The notes below the pieces were generated by a model that searched no databases, was not told the DNA's origin, and was given only the letters and a program-made list of their open reading frames with translations. Source: Sternotherus odoratus (lineage: Eukaryota > Chordata > Testudines > Kinosternidae). From it: a stretch of DNA of 64,000 nucleotides. The position numbers and the translations under genes are program-made. The stretch is from the NCBI GenBank assembly GCA_032164245.1, contig JAVMKO010000006.1, forward strand, positions 6,401,001 to 6,465,000, in the 5' to 3' direction. Shown piece after piece: positions 40,801-52,800 of the stretch; position 1 is the first letter of the stretch, and each line of letters begins with the position of its first letter.

Positions 40801-43800
40801 CCCTCTGACAGACAGAGGCTAGGGACACCATTCATTACCCATTCCGGCTAATAGCCATTTATGGACTTAACCGCCATGAATTTATCCAGCTCTCTTTTAA
40901 ACCCTGTTATAGTCCTAGCCTTCACAGCCTCCTCAGGTAAGGAGTTCCACAGGTTGACTGTGCGCTGTGTGAAGAAGAACTTCCTTTTATTTGTTTTAAA
41001 CCTGCTGCACGCCAATTTCATTGAGTGGCCCCTAGTTCTTCTATTTTGGGAACAAGTAAATAACTTTTCCTTATTTACTTCCTCCACACCACTCATAATT
41101 TTATATACCTCTATCATATCCCCCCTTAGTCTCCTCTTTTCCAAGCTAAAAAGTCCTAGCCTCTTTAATCTCTCTTCATATGGGACCCGTTCCAAACCCC
41201 TAATCATTTTAGTTGCCCTTCTCTGAACCTTTTCTAGTGCCAGTATATCCTTTTTGAGATGAGACCACATTTGTACGCAGTATTCAAGATGTGGGCGCAC
41301 CATGGATTTGTAGAAGGGCAATAAGATATTCTCTGACTTATTCTCTATCCCTTTTTTAATGATTCCTAACATCCTGTTTGCTTTTTTGACTGCCGCTGCA
41401 CACTGTGTGGATGCCTTCAGAGAACTATCCACAATGACTCCCAGGTCTTTTTCCTGATTGGTTGTAGCTAAATTAGCCCCCATCATATTGTATGTATAGT
41501 TGGGGTTATTTTTTCCAATGTGCATTACTTTACATTTATCCACATTAAATTTCATTTGCCATTTTGTTGCCCAATCACTTAGTTTAGTGAGATCTTTTTG
41601 AAGTTCTTCACAGTCTGCTTTGGTCCTTACTACTTTGAGCAGTTTAGTATCATCTGCAAACTTTGCCACATCACTGTTTACCCCTTCCTCCAAATCATTT
41701 ATAAATAAGTTGAATAGGATCGGTCCCAGGACTGACCCTTGGGGAACACCACTAGTTACCCCTCTCCATTCTGAAAAAGTTCCATTTATTCCTACCCTTT
41801 GTTCCCTGTCTTTTAACCAGTTTTCAATCCATGAGAAGATCTTCCCTCTTATCCCATGGCAGCTTAATTTACGTAAGAGCCTTTGGTGAGGGACCTTGTC
41901 AAAGGCTTTCTGGAAATCTAAGTACACTATGTCCACCGGATCCCGCTTGTCCACATGTTTGCTGACCCCTTCAAAGAACTCTAATAGATTAGTAAGACAC
42001 GATTTCCCTTTGCAGAAACCATGTTGACTTTTGCCCAACAATTTATGCTCTTCTATGTGTCTGACAATTTTATTCTTTACTGTTGTTTCAACTAATTTTC
42101 CCGGTACGGACGTTAGACTGACTGGTCTGTAATTGCCAGGATCACCTCTAGAGCCCTTTTTAAATATTGGCGTTACATTAGCTATCTTCCAGTCACTGGG
42201 CACAGTAGCCGATTTAAAGGATAGGTTACAAACCCTCATTAATAGTGCCGCAATTTCACATTTGAGTTCTTTCAGAACTCTTGGGTGAATGCCATCTGGT
42301 CCCGGTGACTTGTTACAGTTAAGTTTATCAATGAGTTCCAGAACCTCCTCTACTGATACTTCAATTTGTGACAATACCTCAGAGTTGTCACCTACAAAAG
42401 ACAGCTCAGGTTTAGGAATCTCCCTAACGTCCTCAGCCGTGAAGACACAATCTAAAATGTGTCCTGTTTAGACGGGATGTGTGTGAAAAGGTCCACTCCG
42501 TGTTTGTTTGTTTTATAAGGGGGATGATAGCGCTGATGGGAGGGGAGGAAGTGTATGAAGAATTTGTATAGATGTGCTTTGTTTCCAATATGTTTCAATC
42601 TGTATTGTCTTAAGTTACCTGCGTCTGCCCAGCAAATCAGTTTGGAGAAAGGGTCAAAAGTCAAGCCGTTCGGTAAGCCGATGTCTTGATTCACCAGAAT
42701 CCTTCGGTTAGCGCCATCGACGGTTGAGGTTTCAATTTTAGGGGCTTCGCGATTCCAGTCAGTCCAGTAAAGGTTACTGTGAAGGAACCAATTCACAAAC
42801 CGCGGTAAGGATTCACAGGGGATGAACCAATTTAAAAACAAATTGAATTGCAATAACTATCAGAAAAATCCCAGACCTCGCCGTCTGCTTTCTGGAACAG
42901 CTCATTAGTGGATTTAAATTCCCTAAAAAGAAGCTGAAAAAGCTCCAGAATGGTTTTTTTACAACCAATCATTTGCAATGATTAGATTGACTATATTCTT
43001 CTATAATTAGGGCCAGTCCCATTATCTTAGAAATGTACATACAGGGGGGGTGTTAGAAGAATCTTCCTACAAAAACGTGTTCCAAGGTTGTACAAGATTC
43101 AAACCTTTCAATATTTTAAATCTTATATAATTGGCAAATTTAGCCAAATACTAAATTAGTAAATAAAAGGGGACAATGCACAGGGCAAAAGTGTTTCATG
43201 CTCTGTTGTGATCTTGAGAGCTTCCTTCCTACACACCCTTACGGAAATAACTAGCTGGAGCGTGTGCACATGAGTGAGAAATGTCTGTCACTCCAGCCAT
43301 TACCACTCTTATTTGCTTTGCAGGGAGGGAGAATTTACTCCTGTTATTTTGAGCACAAAGAGTTTTGTCACAGGCCAGTGACTGATTAATAAATTACTGT
43401 AGGGGGCAGCACGTACACCAGGAACATTCAGATCCCTTATTCACCGGTGCTTTTCCAGTGGGATTCTGGCTACTCCAATGTACTTCCCAGCAGGTTTGGC
43501 TAATTCTGCTCTGAGATGTGTCTACACTACAGCTTCCACTATTAGAATGGTGCTAGTGGTGAATTATAGGTCTGACTACTTTTAACACTGAAGATTCAGC
43601 TCCTAGACTCAGCATGGTAGTCAGTTGGCAAGTTGGTGAAGCTCATTTCATTCCAACCCACCCTGTAAACATGACGACACACAGGTCTGTAAGAATACAG
43701 CCGTTTACAAAGTATGGGTACTGTGCAGCCATTTACCCTCTAATTGCATCCACAGCGATGGCACGAGGATTCACAAGGTCTGCATCAAACAGAACGCGCC

Positions 43801-46800
43801 GCTCAGCCCCATCCAACCTTGCGCGCTCAATTTTGTCCAGGCCGCTATCGGTCCAAAACATGGTTCTGCGGAAGTGGTCGATGGCGAGGCCTTCGGGACT
43901 CATCAGTCCTAGGGGAGTGCAAAGAGAAGCCCTGTCAGCATAGGGGCAAGGGAGTATTTCATGGTCATACGTGGTATTTACGGGCAGTAGAACCTCAGAG
44001 TTACGAACACGTCGGGGATGGAGGTTGTGCCTAACTCTGACACGTTCATCACTGAACAAAATGATCTGGTTGTGCTTTCAAAAATTTACAGCTGAACATG
44101 GGCGTCATACAGCTTTGAAACACTCTATGCAGGAGAAAAATACTGCTGTCCCTTGACTTTTTTTTTAGTAGTTTGCATTTAACACAGTACTGTATTTGTT
44201 CCCGCTCTGCTGCAGGCTGATTGCGTACTTCCGCTTCCAAGTGAGGCGTGTGGGTGACTGCTCCGTTTGTAACTCTGGTGTTCGTAATGGAGGTTCTACT
44301 GTAGTCCTTTACATTTTGTAATATCATGCAATTAATCCTCCCTATACCCCTGTCTGGCAGTTTAATTGTTAATTATCCCTTGCTATGTAATCACAGCTCT
44401 CCTCCCCCAAATCTATCATCATTTGTGGTGCCTAATTGGGAAAGCCAGGCTGATTATGGCTTGCCAAACGTTATAGAGAGTGACTGAATCAAAGCCAGGA
44501 TTACAGCTCAAACATTCCTCGCACCTCTGCGATTCTGCTATGTGGGCAGTCGCTTCAATGTCTGTATTCAAACCAGCCATACTCAAGCCAAAGGAAAGGG
44601 TGATTTACCTGAGTTAATTATGGTTTCAGGTTCAGCCCCTGGCTCTAAACTTGCTCGGTTAACTGTCCGACCAGCAACGTCTGTCCAATAGACCATTCTG
44701 TCCCGACAATCATAATCTAGTCCAACCACTATGGAACCCTGTAGGTGGTGAAAAGATGTACACCTTGTCTTTTTGAACTTGTTCTCTTCCACTGCCAAGG
44801 TCTTTACGTGACTGCAGCTGATGGGAGGCAGAGTTGACTCAGGCAAGCCTGCATGGCTGGCTCTGTGTTGTAGCGGCAGGTTGAGGTTTGTCATGTTAGG
44901 TCTGCTGGGCACAATTTGGTTAAAACAATTGACCTGTCTGCTGGATGTTTTACAAGCGTATTCCCACAGAGTTCAACGTGTGGGGGTTGTATTTTAATTT
45001 GACCAGATGGGCCAAATTTGGTGCTGCTGTAAGTGGCTGCAGATCTACCAACTTAGTTGCGTTTCAGCCAGCGGAGCATTTGAACCGCTCTATTTGTCTG
45101 ACTTTTGCTTGGTATGAGAGACTCAGGCTGGAAGAATGTAAAAGGGCTTCCTTCGCTTCTGAAGCACTGGGGTGTTACTGTCCAGGTTTTGTTGTTTGCA
45201 CGGCCTAGGAGTCTGCACTAAAATCTTTGGGAATTCTTATGTAAGACAGACGTCCCCGGCACATGTCTGTCTCCAGCTGGGCTTTTAAAAAAGCTCAGGG
45301 ATCACGCAGAGCCTTCTAGAAGATTAGTGCCAACTAGGGTGACCCGCTGTCCCGATTTTATAGTGGCTTTTTCTTATATACGTGCCTATTACCCCCCCAT
45401 GCCCAGTCCTGATTTTTCAGCCTTGCTATCTGGTCACCCTATTGCCAACACATGTAATGACTTTCAAGCTTTCAGGGGGGAATATTGCACAATTTCAGTA
45501 CATTCCCCCCCCCCCCCCCCCCCGTCTCCCCCAAGATATAGATTGGACGGTCATGCCCCAATTCTTAGAGGTAACAAAGAGTCCTGTGGCACCTTAAAGA
45601 CTAACTAAAAGGTGCCACATGACTCTTTGTTACCTCTGCTATTCCAGACTAACACGGCTACCTCTCTGATTCTTCCCCAATTCTTAGTTTCTCTCTGCCT
45701 GTTTGGCCCCTTTCGAGATGTGTGAAGAAGTGGCTTGTCTCAAATGGCCGGGAAGGGGGGAGGAGGAGGGAGAAAAGAAGGGGCTGCGGAAGTCTCAACT
45801 ATACAAACGATTCCATCTCCTCCTTGGCCTGAGAAGAGAGATTCACAGAGTGACGATGTGGATAAGGGCTTAAAAACAAACTGGGGCAGAGGAGTGCAAA
45901 ACCGCCGCTCGGGAACATTGAGAGGAGGGAGAAGGCAGCTTCCGGTGTCGCTGGGCCAGTGGAGGGAAGGGACTGGGACAGAGGAGGGGGCTGTGTTTTA
46001 TGGAGTAGGGAGAACTGACCGTTTTTTGCCTCCTGTTTTCTGGTAGTTTGAACCACCCCCACCTCAGAGGCCGATTGTATTTTATCAGCTGGAGGACGGA
46101 GAGAGGCGACAAAACTGAAAATATCCCGCTGTGCAAGCCATGCCCCCCCCGGACGAGGTGCTTTGTCCCCCTCTAGTGGGGGCTGTGCCACATCCAGGTC
46201 GAGGAGTCTAGGACAGGTCAGGAAGTAGCAGCGCACACATTCAGAGCCAGCCGGCCGGGGCGGGGCAATGCAAGCGGGGGCCCGGCCAGGGAAGTGAACG
46301 GAGAAACCTCAAGCTCAAGATGTGCTTCCCTGGCCAGCGAGTAAGCCGTGTCCACGGGGTGTAGGGCTCTGTCTCCCTCGGGTGGGGGCTCGGCCGCATA
46401 GCGATCGATTCGCCTGCAGCAGCTTTGGCAAGAGAGCTGGGTCTGTTTTTAAGTTAGTCAATTCCCATTGCCTGCCCCCCTCCCCGGGGTACTGGTGTTA
46501 CATACACGTGTATCTGCAGAATACAGACAGCGCTCATCTCCCAAGGCAAAGATCCCATAGAGCCTTGTCTCGACACAATGTGGGGGCCACATAGGGGTTG
46601 AGAAACAGGACGGAGGGCTGGGTAGGGAAGGCTGTGTCTCCCCAAACAGCCTGGCCCCTGCCCCCTATCCGACCCCCTCCCACTTCCCACTCCCCTCCCC
46701 CACCCCTGACCCATCCAACCTCCCCCTGCTCCTTGTCCCCGACCGCCTCCCTCCTGGGACCCCTAACCCCCCCCCAGGACCACACACCCTATGCAACCCC

Positions 46801-49800
46801 CCTGCTCCCTTGTCCCCTGACTGCCCCAACCCTTGTCCACACCCCCATCCTGACAGCCCCCTGGGACTCCCACACCTATCCACCCCCCTTTTTCCCCATG
46901 CCCTGACACCCTCCCCATAGCCACATCCACCCTCCCCCTGCTGCCTGTCCTCCAACTGCCCCATGGGATCCCCTGCCCCTTATCCAACCCCCCGCCCCTA
47001 CTCCCTACCATGCCACTCAGAGCAGCAGAAGCTCGCAGCCTGGCTGGAGCCAGCCACACGGCCTGTGCAGCCCAGCAGGCTGTGCGGGAGGGGCTGAGGG
47101 CTAGCCTCCCTGGCCAGGAGCTGGGCTGTAGTTTGCCCACCTCTGTGCTAGACTCAACCCATTCTGAAGAAGATACTTTACATGCAGTGAGAGCAGGGTC
47201 CTTGCCGTCTCCTTCTGAAGCCTCGTGCCGTTCAGAGGTAAATAGCCGATTTGCTGTCCCTGAGCATACAGCAGGAAGGTGCCTGCGGCGGGCGGCGTCA
47301 CATCAGGACGCGGCGAGGGCTGGACCGTGGGAGGCGCCAGGCTGGGGAGACCTGTCAGTCAAACACAAAGATGACATGCCTGCCTGACCTCACGCCGAGA
47401 GACTTTAAAGAGGCAGTGACCCCTCCAAGGGGGAGATCAGAATTCGAGTTGGAAGAGAGTGTGGGGGAGGGGGTCGATAATCTCTTTTGCCCCTCGCTCC
47501 ACCACCATTTTTTGTCAAAACTTTGTTTTGATGGGAATTTCCCCCCCAGCTCTAAGACCAGTGCACACACGTACCCAGAGATGAGGTGGGGGAGGTCGGA
47601 TCTTCGACTGCACCAACGTCTCTTGGCGAGAGAGAACCCAGCTTTCAAGCTACCCCGAGTTCTTCCTCTGGGCCCACCCTTTTGAAATCTGCCACCCTGG
47701 GATGGCTGGATTACAACTCAGCTGCCTGAGGATTGAGTTAGGGCCCGACCCTGCACAGCCATCTGGATCCTGTGGCAGCCTCAGGACTGGAATTGGGTCT
47801 ATCCTCTGATCTGCTCTGCGCAGAGCCCCTTGCTGTGACTCACGTCCATCAGCCTAGCAGCAGTTTGATCAGGTTCCTCGCCCGAACAAGCCCTTTGTTC
47901 CCGCGCCAGCCAGCCCCTGTGTACTCACACGGAGGGGGGACGCCAGGTTCCGATCTCGTGCCCTGGACCTCTCTACCTCCTTCATCCACGCACCAGCAGT
48001 ACCCGCTGTTGCCGTGACACTGCAGGGGGTTAAAGTTGCCCAGCGGGTCACACTGGGGCATGTACTGGTCGTCGCGGGGCCGTTCCCCGTAGTGCTCCAG
48101 CAGGCTTTGCCTCCAGCGCTCACACATGGTCGGCGGTCTCTGGGTGGGCTCTGCAGCGAAGGGGGAGAGGGTCTGAACCGGCTCACCCCAGGCACACCCC
48201 CTAAGCGCAGGCTCCACCGTGCGCGGCTCCCCGGCGTCCCTGCACCGGGGCCCGTCAAGGACGCTAAAAAACGTTGAGCGCCCCAAATAGACTCTAGACC
48301 TTAATGGGAAATGTGCAGCCATGGAAAGGGTGTTCAGCCCCGTTTAGAACAGATTTCAATGGGACTGGGGCCCTTGAAGGATTTACCGTGGTTCCCAGCC
48401 CAGGTCATTCTAACTAGCATAGTGCAGAGGGAGGGATAACTCAGTGATTTGAGCATTGGCCTGCTAAACCCAGGGTTGTGAGTTCAATCCTTGAGGGGGC
48501 CATTTAGGAATCTGGGGAAAAAATCTGTTGGATGATCTTAATTGGGGATTGGTCCTGGTTTGAGTGGGGAGTTAGTCTAGATGACCTCCTGAGGACCCTT
48601 CCAACCCTGATATTCTATGAATGCCAGCTGTGGCAATCCATATCCATTCAGAGACGCTGGCCTTTACAACTGTAAAGAGACTATAAATGTGGAGGCCGGA
48701 AGCAGGGTCACGTACAGGAATTGGTTCTGACTCCAGGCCCGGATAAGCCCAGGAGAACGTCTGATGACTTTATACAGAACACAGGGGGAACGCTGGCTGA
48801 CTCTTGAAACACGCTCCGATGCAAAGGCTAAAACTGTACTGTGAAAGCAGGGGGGTGGTTTCTGTTTGAACAGCTTCTGGCACTGGTTACCCTGCGCCGG
48901 GTGCACTCTGGAAATGGGAGCTGCTGATCGTAAGCGGAGCGCTCCCTGAGTGCGTGCCCAGACGGGCAGACTCGACCCGGGCAGTGAGCACAGGGATGGG
49001 ACGGGAGTGGAAGGGAGGATGGAGAAACCCCTTTTGTACTGTGAGCCCAGGTGGGTGCACCGGGCATCTCAACCTCCCCAGGAAGGGCCTTGGCCTTCCG
49101 CTCAGGTACGAGACACGGCTCTGAGCCGGGGGCTGGGATCTCGAACGAGGGGAGAGAACGAGAAAAGGTCACCTTGCTTTGGGAAACTCCCCAGGGACCT
49201 TTTTCCTCCCCCAAAAGCAGCAGGGGGCTGAGGCGCCGCTCAAAGGGATTTAGGTGCTTAACGGCCAGAGATTTCAATGGGAGTCAGGTGCCGCAATATC
49301 CTTAAGCAGCTGGGCCCGAGTGGCTTCATCCTGCTTGGACGTCAGCGGGGCGGGGGAGGGGAGGGGGGGGCGCGTGTTCCAGATCACGGGACAGGCCCTG
49401 CCCCACGTCCTTGGTTACTCATCTGTCTGCTGCGTACGGAAATCTACGTTCCCTCTCCACAGAGGGACCCTACCACGCCCGCTGCTGTGGGCCCGATGCG
49501 GAGGGGTACGGTGCGCCCGCAGCTCTAGTATATTCTGACAATAGCAAGCAGCGGCTTCGGTGTGCTCGGAGCTGTACAAATACCTAGGGAGAGAGCGTCT
49601 CTGCCCCAGAGAGCTTCCCAGCTAAATTGGTCAAGGGCTGGAAAAAGACCCCCTGGCACCCAGAGCCCAATCCAGGGCCCTGGCCCCACGGCCAGCCAAT
49701 GGAGGAGGGGGGAGGGAGCCGGGCTCAAAGCCTCAGCATCAGCCCATATATCTGCAGCGCCGTCTCCCCCATTTCCTCCCCGCGTGGGGCAGGTGGTGGC

Positions 49801-52800
49801 GCGCCGGGCCGGGGCAATGCAGGACTCAGGAACGCGGGTGCATTTTACACTCCGCACTGTACAGCAGGTTTCACGGGTACCTGTGTTCACGCTCAGCATG
49901 GGGCCCATGGCCGCCCCCCCAGTAGCCTCAGGACGGCTGGGCACACTCACCTGCTGTCCTGCAGTGTGGCGGGGAGGAGCCCGGTGGGCTTCTGCTCCCA
50001 GCCATCTCCCGCCCGGCTCCGTCCACACACCAGCAGACGCCAGTGCTGCTGTGGCACTGCAGCGGCCTGTAGTTCCCCTGGTCGTCGCACTGGGGCCTGT
50101 GGCGCCCCGGGGCGGGCGGGGGATAGAGGCGCTCCTGTTCGCACGGCGTCAGGCGCTGGGCGGGTTCTGCCCGCGGGTGCGCAACAGGGAACAAAACGGG
50201 GGGTAAGCTGAGGTAAAAATCAAACACGCGCGGACAGCCACGGGCACCCTAGGCCAGGTGTGTCCCTGCCCATTCTGCACCGCAAGCCCCCCCCCCACTC
50301 CTCCCCTGTGGCCCCAGCTGAGGCTGCCCTCCTTTGTTCAGCCTCCCCCACGAAGTGGGCAGGGACTGAAGGGGGCAGCAACGCGGGACGGCTGGGGCCG
50401 GTGCTTGGCCGGCCGGTTGGGGTCTGGGCTGGCTGGTGGGCCGGGACTCAGGGCGGATGAGATGGGGCTCCTCTGGTCGCAGTGGGGGGGCTTGGGGTTC
50501 TGGGGTGTGTGTGTGTGTAAAGGGTGGGGCCCCAGTCTGAACGGCGGGGGGGGCAAGGACTAGTCTCCCCACCGCCCATGTGGACCGTCTTTCACCCCGG
50601 CCTCACTCAGCTCGTTCAGGGCAGAGCTCTGGCCTCAGGCCTCTTTGCGTGAGAGGCAGACAGCACCATCCCCTTTCTGTGGACTGGTAAACTGAGACAC
50701 AGAAGGGTCGGGTGATGGGCCGAAGCCACACAGTGCATCACTGGCAGAGTCAGGAATAGACCCCATGAGTCGCAACTGCTGCTCCCTTGCTCTAACCACT
50801 AGACACCACTCCCCCCTCCACCTTACAATCCAGCTTCCTTTGCTTGCCCACATTTTGAAGAGGCAAATTTGGGTTTGGGTATTTGTTGTCACATTGTCCC
50901 CCCAGAGCGAACGTCAGGCAGATAAGCTTTGGCCACATACATACTCGCTCTGTACAGACGCCAGTGAATGGTGCTACAAATGATAATCAGCCCGTTTAGC
51001 AAATCATTAATTGTTTGGCCCAGCATTAGCAAGACCTCTACCACTGGAGCTAATGGCGCCCCTCTGGTAGCAGTAGTAGGCAATTATCCCCTAGTGGAGC
51101 AGTCAATAGAAAGGGGAGCATGGTAGACATGTTGCCAGTCTGCTCAACTAAAGAGAACTAGGCTCATGTATCCGTGACTTTTATCCAGCCTGCTTGGGCA
51201 AGAGTACACACACGGCTAGCAGTCATAGGCGGGGGGTAGAAGAGGCCAGGGGAGGCTAAGCCTCCCCAAACAGCCCGCCCGTGGCCTTTGGAGTGTACCG
51301 CCAGCAAAAGAGTGGGCACGCTGGCCGTGGCCCCGCCCTTCATCCTCTTCCCCTGAAGCTCCGCCTCCCGGGATGGGGTGAAGAGGCAGGCGCGAGCGGT
51401 GAGCAGCCGGTGGGCAGACAGGGAGGCCAGGGGAGGGGGGCGAAGAGGGGCGAGCGGCGGACAGGGTGGTTGGGGGCCGAGCAGGGCCGGGGATGGAGCG
51501 TGGGTGGGGCTTTGGGGGAAGGAGGCTGAATGGGGGTGGGGCCACAGTCCGGGCGAGCACCCCTCCCCCCCAGTGGAGCATCCATGCGCCTCCCGCGCTA
51601 GCCCTGCTGGGCGGACACATGGGTCGGTCCCGACGGTCATACTCCTTGAGGCCTTCAGGCCGCGACCCCTCACCAGCTGTGCAGTGGAAGCCGTCCCCCT
51701 GGTAGCCTGGTTTACAGCGGCACGAGAAGGAGCCGGGCGTGTTGTAGCAGGCGGCGGCTTGGTGACATCGGCCTTCGGCGCATTCATCCACATCTGCACA
51801 AGGGAGAGGAACGCGGTCTACAGCCAGGCGCCGCCGCCAAAGCTTTGGGCCCCCCACTCCAGAAGGGAGGTGGACAGATTGGAGAGAGTCCAGCGGAGGG
51901 CAACAGAAATGATTAGGGGCCTGGAGCGCATGACTTATGAGGAGAGGCTGAGGGAACTGTGAGTGTTTAGTCTACAGAAGAGAAGACTGAGGGGGGATTT
52001 GATGGCTGCTTTCAACGACCTGAAAGGGGGTTCCAAAGAGGATGGATCTAGACTGTTCTCAGCGGTAGCAGATGACAGAACAAGGAGTAATGGTCTCAAG
52101 TTGCAGAGGGGGGAGGTTTAGATTGGATATTAGGAAAAACGTTTCCCTAGGAGGGTGGTGAGGGATTGGAATGGGTTCCCTAGGGAGGTGGTGGAATCTC
52201 CTTCCTTAGATCCACTCGGGGGATGCAGCGAGCGGGGGCGTTCTCCTGCTTATTCCCACATGCAAGCTCCAGGTTGCCTGCGCAGGAGTGTAAGGGGGGC
52301 GGGGGGGCCGGGAACTGACTCCCTTGCACATCACCCGTGACCCCACAGAGAGCAACCCGCACCTTAAGACCCTATTGAAATTGACCAGCGCGGTTGCTCT
52401 CGATTGTCCCCAGCCCGGAGCTCTGGGTCAGGAAGCAGGCCGGCGTTCCGTGCCGCCGGTTCCCATGGCGGCTAGGAACATAGCTACAGCCCAGGGCCTG
52501 CTGCGTGGATCCCTCTTCCTAGTCGTGGTAGGGCTCAGGAAAGTGCAAGGCACGCGTGAGTGTTTGGGTTCCTGACCGAGGTCCTCCTGCCCATCCGTTA
52601 TGGCTAGCTCACGGCGCACCCGTCGGCACTGCCCGGCTGTCCCAACACCACCTCCAGCTGCAGCCAATGTATTCGGCACGGTCACTACAGATGTGGGAGC
52701 AGGACAGTGCTGAGGGGGAGGGGAGGAGAAGCCCTCCCAAGAGGCTGGCTTTCCCCCTTCTGGACACGGCCCCGGCTGCGAGCCTCGAGGGGTGGCCTCG

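Noticed and set aside
46454..47140. Overlapping Gly/Pro-rich frames on both strands
   Set aside because: They sit in a C-rich hAT-type repeat within a NID2 intron and have no homology I recognise.
48429..48500. tRNA-like sequence with A and B boxes (also at 3309)
   Set aside because: It is the head of a tRNA-derived SINE with a CR1-like tail; no complete cloverleaf is credible.
49525..50211. 167-214-codon frames around the first thyroglobulin exon
   Set aside because: Only the frame 49951-50166 on the minus strand carries the module, bounded by splice sites. The others are GC-rich shadows.
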